Source of the DNA: Polynucleobacter sp. HIN5
Lineage (GTDB): Bacteria > Pseudomonadota > Gammaproteobacteria > Burkholderiales > Burkholderiaceae
Direction of reading: 5' to 3'
Length of the DNA stretch: 64,000 nucleotides
Assembly: GCF_030297555.1 (NCBI RefSeq)
Contig: NZ_AP028136.1
Location: forward strand, 1,674,001-1,738,000
Part shown: positions 57,422 to 64,000 of the stretch, piece after piece
Numbering within the stretch: position 1 is the first letter of the stretch
Layout: each line of letters starts with the position of its first letter
Made by a program: the position numbers and the translations under genes
Notes under the pieces: model-generated
The model's database searches: none
What the model was told of the DNA's origin: nothing
Seen by the model: only the letters and a program-made list of their open reading frames with translations

Positions 57422-58942
57422 ATGAAAAATGATTATTTAAGCCGAATTGAGAACGCCAAGGTCTACGACGTTGCACGTAAAACAGAATTAGAGAAGGCTC
57501 GGGATCTAAGCGCACGCTTTCAAAACACGATTCTTTTGAAGCGCGAAGACAGTCAACCGGTCTTCTCATTTAAGTTGCGCGGTGCGTATAACAAAATGGC
57601 CGGATTGAGCCCGGCGGCTCTTAAAAAGGGGGTGATTGCCGCCTCTGCCGGCAATCATGCGCAAGGTGTTGCACTGTCTGCCGCCAAACTCAAATGCAAG
57701 GCGGTGATCGTGATGCCAATCACTACCCCTCAAGTCAAAATTGATGCAGTGAAGGCTCACGGTGGCAAGTGGGTGGAACTGGTCTTGACCGGTGATTCTT
57801 ACAGCGATGCCTATCAAGAAGCTCAACTGCTTCAGAAAAAGAAGGGGTACACCTTTATCCACCCTTTTGATGATCCAGACGTCATTGCTGGTCAAGGCAC
57901 GATTGCTAAAGAAATCCTCGATCAACATCCCGATCCAATTGATGCCATTTTTGTGGCAATTGGCGGAGGAGGCCTAATCTCAGGAATCGGCGCCTACATC
58001 AAATTAGTTAGGCCAAAGATCAAAGTGATTGGTGTGCAAACGGTTGACTCAGATGCGATGAAACAGTCTTTACAACTAGGTAAGCGCGTTGAACTGAAGG
58101 AAGTTGGTCTGTTCTCAGATGGCACCGCGGTCAAGCAGGTGGGCAAGGAAACCTTTAAGGTCTGCCAACGGGTAGTTGACGACATTGTCTTAGTCGATAC
58201 CGATGAAATCTGCGCTGCGATCAACGATGTCTTTACTGATACGCGCAGTATTTTGGAGCCCGCAGGTGCGCTCGCCATTGCAGGTTTAAAGAAATACGTT
58301 GAGAAACATCATCTCAAAAAGAAAACCCTGGTAGCCATTGCATGTGGTGCCAATATGAATTTCAGTCGTCTACGATTTGTGGCTGAACGTGCCGATGTGG
58401 GTGAATTTCGTGAGGCGATCTTTGCGGTCACCATTCCCGAAGAGCGAGGATCTTTTAAAGCGTTTTGCAAAATGCTTGGTAAACGTAATGTCACTGAATT
58501 TAACTACCGCATCGCTCATGCCGATCAAGCGCATATTTTTGTTGGTATTGGAACGCAACGTGCGGGTGACAACAAAACCATTGCCAGCGCCTTTCGTAAA
58601 GCCGGCTTTGCAACCATTGATCTAAGCCATGATGAGTTGGCAAAAACCCATCTAAGGCACATGGTTGGTGGCAGCTCCGCTTTGGCCAAAGATGAACTAC
58701 TCTATCGCTTTGAGTTTCCAGAGCGTCCAGGTGCGCTGATGCGCTTTCTAGATAGCCTGGCCCCGAATTGGAATATCAGTTTGTTTCATTACCGCAATCA
58801 CGGGGCTGATTATGGACAAATCTTGTTGGGTATTCAGGTACCGAAGAACGAACAGCCGACCTTTAAACAATTTTTGACGACTTTAGGCTATCCTCATTGG
58901 GATGAAAGCACGAATCCTGCGTACCGCCTATTTCTAAAATAA
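57422..58942 (+). CDS. ilvA: threonine ammonia-lyase, biosynthetic
   Basis: 506 residues. PLP lysine in FSFKLRGAYNKM, glycine loop IGGGGLISG, and SAGNHAQGVALSA; two C-terminal ACT-like domains (about 330-500, EERGSFKAFCKMLG and ERPGALMRFLDSL) that give isoleucine feedback control. Converts threonine to 2-oxobutanoate. The ATG of MKNDYLSRI was chosen; an ATG-like start nine codons upstream is possible. Confidence 0.95.
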   Translation: MKNDYLSRIENAKVYDVARKTELEKARDLSARFQNTILLKREDSQPVFSFKLRGAYNKMAGLSPAALKKGVIAASAGNHAQGVALSAAKLKCKAVIVMPITTPQVKIDAVKAHGGKWVELVLTGDSYSDAYQEAQLLQKKKGYTFIHPFDDPDVIAGQGTIAKEILDQHPDPIDAIFVAIGGGGLISGIGAYIKLVRPKIKVIGVQTVDSDAMKQSLQLGKRVELKEVGLFSDGTAVKQVGKETFKVCQRVVDDIVLVDTDEICAAINDVFTDTRSILEPAGALAIAGLKKYVEKHHLKKKTLVAIACGANMNFSRLRFVAERADVGEFREAIFAVTIPEERGSFKAFCKMLGKRNVTEFNYRIAHADQAHIFVGIGTQRAGDNKTIASAFRKAGFATIDLSHDELAKTHLRHMVGGSSALAKDELLYRFEFPERPGALMRFLDSLAPNWNISLFHYRNHGADYGQILLGIQVPKNEQPTFKQFLTTLGYPHWDESTNPAYRLFLK

Positions 58943-58943
58943 G

Positions 58944-59858
58944 ATGTCCTATACCCTCGCTGGAAAACTAGTCGTTGCCATTTCATCGAGAGCACTCTTT
59001 GATTTTGAAGAGGAAAACCGCCTGTTTGAAGAGAGTGATGACAGCGCCTATATGAAATTACAACTAGAACGCCTAGCGATTCCAGCCCAAGTAGGCGTTG
59101 CTTTTCCTCTCGTTAAAAAACTACTGCGCTTTAATCAAGATCAGCCGCGCGTCGAAGTTGTGATCCTGTCGCGTAATGATCCGGTTAGTGGTTTACGCGT
59201 GTTTCGTTCTGCCAAACATCATGGGCTTAGCATTGAACGCGGGGTTTTTACCCGGGGCAGGCCGCCGTATCACTACTTAAAATCGCTACAAGCCAACCTC
59301 TTCTTATCAGCCAACGAGGAAGACGTGCGCGCCACCCTAGACGCCGGCTTTCCAGCAGCGCGCGTCTACCCAGAATCCACCAAAATGGCTGAGAATAATC
59401 CCAATGAAATCCGCATCGCCTTTGACGGAGATGCTGTTTTATTTTCAGATGAGGCCGAACAAGTTTTTCAGGATCAAGGCCTAAAGGCGTTTGTTGATCA
59501 TGAAAGTCAACGTGCCGCCATTCCATTGCCACCCGGTCCCTTCAAGCCCCTGCTTGCCGCCCTTCATCAACTACAAACGGAGACTGAGCCTAAAAATGAA
59601 ATGCGCATTCGCACCGCCTTAGTGACCGCCCGCTCCGCACCAGCCCATGAGCGGGCTATTCGGACATTAATGAACTGGGGGATTGATGTGGATGAGGCAA
59701 TGTTTCTTGGGGGCTTATCCAAGCGTGAGTTTTTGAAAGAGTTTGAGCCCGACTTTTTCTTTGATGATCAAACGGGGCATTGCAATGCTGCCTCCAGTGT
59801 CGCCCCAACCGGGCATGTAATCTCTGGGGTTAGCAATACCAACCGGTCCAAGTCCTAA
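58944..59858 (+). CDS. cytosolic 5'-nucleotidase family protein
   Basis: 304 residues of the bacterial 5'-nucleotidase family (PF06189-like) with VAISSRALFDFEEENRLFEE near the start (DxE in place of a HAD DxD), ARVYPESTKMAENNPNEIRIAFDGDAVLFSDEAE (split DGD motif) and FDDQTGHCNAAS. Expected to dephosphorylate nucleoside monophosphates. It starts 1 nt after the ilvA stop region and precedes queF by 8 nt. Confidence 0.82.
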   Translation: MSYTLAGKLVVAISSRALFDFEEENRLFEESDDSAYMKLQLERLAIPAQVGVAFPLVKKLLRFNQDQPRVEVVILSRNDPVSGLRVFRSAKHHGLSIERGVFTRGRPPYHYLKSLQANLFLSANEEDVRATLDAGFPAARVYPESTKMAENNPNEIRIAFDGDAVLFSDEAEQVFQDQGLKAFVDHESQRAAIPLPPGPFKPLLAALHQLQTETEPKNEMRIRTALVTARSAPAHERAIRTLMNWGIDVDEAMFLGGLSKREFLKEFEPDFFFDDQTGHCNAASSVAPTGHVISGVSNTNRSKS

Positions 59859-59866
59859 TTTTTTCC

Positions 59867-60706
59867 ATGTCTGAATTTGTTCTCGGTCAGCAAAGTGCTT
59901 ATCCCAATCAATATGACCCGGGTTTGCTCTTTCCCATCCCGCGCGCTGAGAATCGTAAGAAACTGGGTATTGAAGAAGGATCGCGATTACCTTTTTTGGG
60001 AATTGATCTCTGGAACGCATTTGAACTGAGTTGGCTAAACCCCAAAGGCAAACCGCAGATCGCTCTGGCTGAATTTTCGATTCCAGCAGAGTCGCCATTC
60101 ATGATCGAGTCAAAGTCGTTCAAACTCTATCTCAATAGTCTCAACCAACATCATTTTGAAAATAGTAATGCAGTGCGCGAGTGCCTGAGCCATGATTTGG
60201 CTTCAGCCCTTGGTAGTTCATTACAAATCAAACTGCTTGATCCATCCCAAATACAAGATCAAAAAAAATATCCGCTGATACAAGAATTGGCTGGTCGACT
60301 TCTCGATCGCCTGGATATTGAAGTCGATCAAACACAGATTGCTGACCCGCTGCTTCTGAGTGCAGATCAGAACTCAGCCCCAATTACACAAACTCTGGTC
60401 TCGCATTTGCTCAAATCCAATTGCCCGGTTACCGGTCAACCCGATTGGGCCAGCGTACAAATTGATTACCAGGGTCGGCCTATTGATGAGGAGGGACTAT
60501 TACGCTACTTGATTGGCTTTCGTCAACTTGGTGAATTTCACGAACACTGTGTTGAAAAAATCTTTTGCGATATTAAGAGACGCTGCCAACCAGAAAAGCT
60601 CTCCGTTTATGCGCGCTACACCCGACGGGGTGGATTAGATATTAATCCGTTTCGGGCAGATTTCAATGCTGCCTGGCCCAACAATATTCGTCACGCCAGG
60701 CAGTAA
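59867..60706 (+). CDS. queF: NADPH-dependent 7-cyano-7-deazaguanine reductase QueF
   Basis: 279 residues, the long two-fold form. Active-site cysteine in NCPVTGQPDWASV, NADPH-binding EEGLLRYLIGFRQLGEFHE with FRQL, and FHEHCVEKI. It reduces preQ0 to preQ1 for queuosine in tRNA. No other que gene is near. Its stop is 2 nt from the convergent ssb stop. Confidence 0.94.
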   Translation: MSEFVLGQQSAYPNQYDPGLLFPIPRAENRKKLGIEEGSRLPFLGIDLWNAFELSWLNPKGKPQIALAEFSIPAESPFMIESKSFKLYLNSLNQHHFENSNAVRECLSHDLASALGSSLQIKLLDPSQIQDQKKYPLIQELAGRLLDRLDIEVDQTQIADPLLLSADQNSAPITQTLVSHLLKSNCPVTGQPDWASVQIDYQGRPIDEEGLLRYLIGFRQLGEFHEHCVEKIFCDIKRRCQPEKLSVYARYTRRGGLDINPFRADFNAAWPNNIRHARQ

Positions 60707-60708
60707 TA

Positions 60709-61152
60709 CTAGAACGGAATATCGTCATCCATTGCATCGAGTGCACTAGCGCTTGGGCTAGATGAGCCCTCCGCAGGCTTTGAACGACCGCCTGACGATT
60801 CCTCTCCGGAGCCAGCCATTCGTGCACCGAGCATTTGCATGCTGTCAGCAATGATCTCGGTGGAATACTTTTCTTGTCCACTTTGATCCGTCCACTTTCG
60901 AGTCCGCAAGCGGCCCTCGACATAAACCTGTGAACCCTTTTTGAGATATTGACCCGCAATTTCAGCTAACTTACCGAAAAAGGCAATGCGATGCCATTCG
61001 GTGTTCTCTTTCATTTCGCCTGTTTGCTTATCTTTATAGCGATCTGAAGTGGCTACTGAAATATTGGTAACGGCGTCACCGCTGGGCATATACCGTGTTT
61101 CTGGGTCACGCCCAACATTACCAACGATGATGACTTTATTGACTGAAGCCAT
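60709..61152 (-). CDS. ssb: single-stranded DNA-binding protein
   Basis: 147 residues. OB fold ([54 protein letters not shown]), a flexible linker rich in Ser/Gly, and the conserved acidic tail DAMDDDIPF that recruits repair proteins. The ribosome site GGGAGACA lies just before ATG and complements the candidate small RNA over seven bases. Confidence 0.96.
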   Translation of the reverse strand: MASVNKVIIVGNVGRDPETRYMPSGDAVTNISVATSDRYKDKQTGEMKENTEWHRIAFFGKLAEIAGQYLKKGSQVYVEGRLRTRKWTDQSGQEKYSTEIIADSMQMLGARMAGSGEESSGGRSKPAEGSSSPSASALDAMDDDIPF

Positions 61153-61193
61153 TTTGTCTCCCGAAGAAAATTAAATAAAAAGTGTGGCTAAAG

Positions 61194-62357
61194 CTACTTT
61201 GCGGTTTGCGACGATGAAATATCACGCATTGGCCAAGCAATTATAAGCCAGGCAATAATTAAAACGGTACCGCCAATAAATACTGAAAGGTTGCCAAAAA
61301 GCTGCATCATGAGTCCACCGAGCGCTGCGCCGGTAAATAATCCGACAGACTGAGTCGTGTTGTAGATGCCCAATGCCGCTCCTTTTTCATCCTTGGCCCA
61401 ACGCGACACCATCGAGGGTTGCAGGGCTTCAAGTAAATTAAATCCGACAAAGTAAATCAACAGAGCACTGACAATGGTTGTTATGGAATGAGCTTGCAAG
61501 AAGATGATTTGTGCAATCAAAAGGATGACAACGGCTGTTAGCAATACAAGCCGTAATTTCTTTTTCTTTTCTCCATAAATAATCCCTGGCAACATCAGAA
61601 AGAATGAAACAATGACGACTGGAAAATAAATTTTCCAATGGTCGTCTAATGGCATGCCTGCATCCACGAGTAATCGCGGAACAACCAGGAACATGGCCAC
61701 TTGGGTGGCATTGAGAACAAACACTCCCACATTGAGTCGGAATAATTCAGGTCTTAAAAAAATTTGCATCAGCGGCTGATGCTCGCCCCGAATTTGCTTT
61801 GGAGGACTTGGCACCAAGAGCCAGGCAACTAAAAACCCAATCAAGCCTAACAATGCTAATAATAAGAACATGCCATCCAGGCCAATGGCCCGATAAATCG
61901 GCGTCGCAATTACTAAAGAGAGTGCGAAGGAGATCCCAATGCTCCCTCCCACAATCGCCATTGCCGCAGTCCTCACTTGCTCGCGCGTTAAATCCGCCAC
62001 CCAAGCAGACACTGCGGCAGAGATTGCTCCTGCCCCCATGAGTCCTCGCCCGATCGCAATCCACAACAAATCATCGCGACTGGCTGCAATCAATGCACCA
62101 GCAATAAATAAACTCAACCCCCACAAAACGACAGGCTTACGACCCACCCGATCCGAAAGAATTCCGAGGGGAATATGGAAAAAAGCCTGAACAATATTAA
62201 AAATCCCAAGGGCCAAACCGACCCATAAGGCATTTTCTCCCCCAGGCAAATCCTTGGCATGCAAGGAAAAAACGGGTAACAGCAAGAAAAGGCCCAGCAT
62301 TCGCAGGCCAAAGATACCGGCAAGGGCTAGGGTTGAGCGTAGTTCGGAAGAGTTCAT
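61194..62357 (-). CDS. MFS transporter (YajR-like)
   Basis: 387 residues, twelve membrane helices expected. Motif A GILSDRVGRKPV between helices 2 and 3, and RGLMGAGAISAAVSAWVADLT follow the drug-efflux type pattern. It lacks the extra C-terminal soluble domain of E. coli YajR. Substrate unknown. In many Betaproteobacteria this gene stands between ssb and uvrA, as here; it is divergent from uvrA with 37 nt between starts. Confidence 0.87.
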   Translation of the reverse strand: MNSSELRSTLALAGIFGLRMLGLFLLLPVFSLHAKDLPGGENALWVGLALGIFNIVQAFFHIPLGILSDRVGRKPVVLWGLSLFIAGALIAASRDDLLWIAIGRGLMGAGAISAAVSAWVADLTREQVRTAAMAIVGGSIGISFALSLVIATPIYRAIGLDGMFLLLALLGLIGFLVAWLLVPSPPKQIRGEHQPLMQIFLRPELFRLNVGVFVLNATQVAMFLVVPRLLVDAGMPLDDHWKIYFPVVIVSFFLMLPGIIYGEKKKKLRLVLLTAVVILLIAQIIFLQAHSITTIVSALLIYFVGFNLLEALQPSMVSRWAKDEKGAALGIYNTTQSVGLFTGAALGGLMMQLFGNLSVFIGGTVLIIAWLIIAWPMRDISSSQTAK

Positions 62358-62394
62358 GGGAAAAGGCTATATTAACAAGTTACGCTAAAAAATC

Positions 62395-64000
62395 ATGAAT
62401 AACGAAATCAAAATCCGTGGGGCCCGAACCCACAACCTTAAAAATATCAATCTGGATATCCCCCGCGAAAAGCTCGTGGTGTTGACCGGCTTATCCGGTT
62501 CTGGAAAAAGCTCTTTAGCCTTCGATACGCTCTATGCCGAAGGACAGCGTCGCTATGTTGAATCCCTCTCGGCCTATGCGCGCCAATTTTTGCAGTTAAT
62601 GGAAAAACCCGACGTGGATGTGATTGAGGGTTTATCGCCCGCAATCTCCATTGAACAGAAAGCGACTAGCCATAACCCACGCTCAACGGTTGGCACGGTC
62701 ACCGAGATCCATGATTATTTGCGTCTCCTCTTCGCGCGAGCCGGCACCCCCTACTGCCCAGATCATGCCTTAGCTCTTGAAGCGCAAAGCGTCTCGCAAA
62801 TGGTAGATACGGTCATGGCAATGCCGGCCGATGCCAGACTGATGATCTTGGCTCCTGTGGTCAGCGAACGCAAAGGTGAGTTCGTTGATTTATTCGAAAA
62901 TCTCCAAGCTCAGGGCTTTGTGCGTTTTCGCATTCGCTCCGGTGGTGGTACGAGCAACGCCGCCAAAGCCGAGATCGTTGAAGCTGATCGTCTGCCGCAA
63001 CTCAAGAAAAATGATAAGCACTCGATCGAGGTAGTGGTTGATCGAATTCGTGTCAAAGAGGACATTCAGCAACGGCTGGCTGAGTCGTTTGAAACCGCCT
63101 TGCGACTCGCTGATGGCAAAGCCATGGTGGTCAATATGGATACAGGAGAAGAAATCATTTTCTCCAGCAAATTTGCCTGCCCCATTTGCTCCTACTCATT
63201 GCAAGAACTTGAGCCCCGTCTGTTTTCCTTTAATAATCCGATGGGCGCCTGCCCCAGCTGCGATGGACTCGGTCACATCTCCTTTTTTGATCCCAAACGG
63301 GTCGTGGCGCATCCTGACTTATCACTAGCAGCAGGAGCCATCAAGGGCTGGGATCGTCGTAACCAGTTTTACTTCAAGCTCCTACAAACCTTAGCGAAGT
63401 TTGGTGGCTTTGATCTTGAAAAACCTTTTGAGAAATTACCCAAAAAGGCGCAAGACCTGATCCTCTATGGATCCGGGGATGCAACCATTCCGTTTGAGTA
63501 TCTCAATGAAAGGGGTCGCTCAGTCGTGCGCGAACATGCCTTTGAGGGAATCTTGGCTAATTTTGAGCGACGCTATCGAGAAACCGACTCAGGAGCGGTT
63601 CGTGAAGAATTGGCCCGCTATCAAAACATTCGCGCTTGCCCAGAATGCGGCGGTACCCGTTTACGCAAGGAGGCACGCTTTGTCAAAGTGGGCGATGGTC
63701 AACAAGCACGCGCTATCTATGAAATCAGCGCCCTACCATTGCGCGAAGCCCAAGATTATTTCAATACGATCCAATTAAAGGGTGCTAAACGCGAAATTGC
63801 TGACAAAATCATCAAAGAGATCGCCTCACGTTTGCGCTTCTTAAATGATGTAGGTCTGGATTACTTATCCCTAGAACGTAGCGCAGATACCCTCTCGGGT
63901 GGCGAAGCGCAACGAATTCGACTTGCCTCGCAAATTGGTTCTGGACTCACTGGTGTGATGTATGTTCTCGATGAACCATCGATTGGTTTACATCAGCGCG
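62395..64000 (+). CDS. uvrA: excinuclease ABC subunit A (3' end outside window)
   Basis: Partial; 535 codons lie in the window and the frame is open to the end. Walker [12 protein letters not shown] at about residue 32, the zinc insertion [16 protein letters not shown] with [18 protein letters not shown], and near the window end the signature [14 protein letters not shown] and [12 protein letters not shown]. UvrA finds bulky DNA lesions for nucleotide excision repair. The start [15 protein letters not shown] is standard. The divergent ssb-MFS-uvrA context is common in Proteobacteria. Confidence 0.97.
   Translation, partial: MNNEIKIRGARTHNLKNINLDIPREKLVVLTGLSGSGKSSLAFDTLYAEGQRRYVESLSAYARQFLQLMEKPDVDVIEGLSPAISIEQKATSHNPRSTVGTVTEIHDYLRLLFARAGTPYCPDHALALEAQSVSQMVDTVMAMPADARLMILAPVVSERKGEFVDLFENLQAQGFVRFRIRSGGGTSNAAKAEIVEADRLPQLKKNDKHSIEVVVDRIRVKEDIQQRLAESFETALRLADGKAMVVNMDTGEEIIFSSKFACPICSYSLQELEPRLFSFNNPMGACPSCDGLGHISFFDPKRVVAHPDLSLAAGAIKGWDRRNQFYFKLLQTLAKFGGFDLEKPFEKLPKKAQDLILYGSGDATIPFEYLNERGRSVVREHAFEGILANFERRYRETDSGAVREELARYQNIRACPECGGTRLRKEARFVKVGDGQQARAIYEISALPLREAQDYFNTIQLKGAKREIADKIIKEIASRLRFLNDVGLDYLSLERSADTLSGGEAQRIRLASQIGSGLTGVMYVLDEPSIGLHQR

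Noticed and set aside
1..64000. tRNA genes, CRISPR arrays, insertion sequences and phage genes
   Set aside because: I looked for repeats with spacers, transposases, integrases and tRNA-like folds by reading, and found none. A program search could still find short ones.

Overview
The window looks like a chromosomal segment from a free-living betaproteobacterium of the Burkholderiaceae, most like Polynucleobacter. I base this on protein content and gene order: dusB-fis-purH-ruvCAB, ubiE/Tim44/ubiJ/ubiB/DUF502/aspS/nudB, the amgK-murU pair, and a 1278-residue DUF3683 FAD/Fe-S enzyme. Base composition is moderate and even, genes are packed tightly with many 1-4 nt overlaps, and I see no insertion sequence, prophage, integrase, CRISPR array or tRNA. 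It is mostly core genome.

Layout. 1-3.6 kb (minus): a partial BciB/FrhB-like iron-sulfur flavoprotein gene and a complete TRAP transporter (dctM, dctQ, dctP). 3.8-6.1 kb (plus): gamma-glutamyltransferase-like protein and maleylacetoacetate isomerase. 6.1-8.8 kb (minus): AEC permease, gamma-carbonic anhydrase and ammonium transporter, the last with an NtrC-type palindrome upstream. 8.9-9.9 kb: Rap1a/Tai-like secreted protein, glycine-zipper lipoprotein, OsmC. 9.9-11.8 kb (minus): htpG with a heat-shock promoter. 12-20.6 kb (plus): miaB-ybeY-corC-lnt-glyQ-glyS-gmhB-plsC. 20.6-26.4 kb (minus): rsmA-pdxA-surA-lptD. 26.4-35.8 kb (plus): amgK-murU-pepP-ubiH, then dusB-fis-purH-ruvC-ruvA-ruvB. 35.8-41.9 kb: tyrS (minus), anmK (plus), erpA, argC and rplM-rpsI (minus), a candidate small RNA, a second OsmC gene, and RNase P RNA (rnpB, minus). 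41.9-57.3 kb: a long minus-strand block, pyrC up to the DUF3683 enzyme. 57.4-60.7 kb (plus): ilvA, 5'-nucleotidase, queF. 60.7-62.4 kb (minus): ssb and an MFS permease. 62.4 kb to the end (plus): the start of uvrA.

Themes. Envelope biogenesis is prominent: lnt, gmhB, plsC, surA and lptD, plus peptidoglycan recycling by anmK, amgK and murU. Ubiquinone synthesis is represented by ubiH, ubiE, ubiJ and ubiB. DNA recombination and repair includes ruvCAB, ssb and uvrA. The most interesting unexplained signal is a roughly 120-nt transcription unit on the minus strand between rplM and the second osmC gene. It has a near-consensus sigma70 promoter, an exposed anti-Shine-Dalgarno tract and an intrinsic terminator. 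This fits a trans-acting small RNA. Other points are the BciB-like gene, an orphan Rap1a-like protein, the absence of phoH between miaB and ybeY, and a terminator hairpin just upstream of ubiJ.
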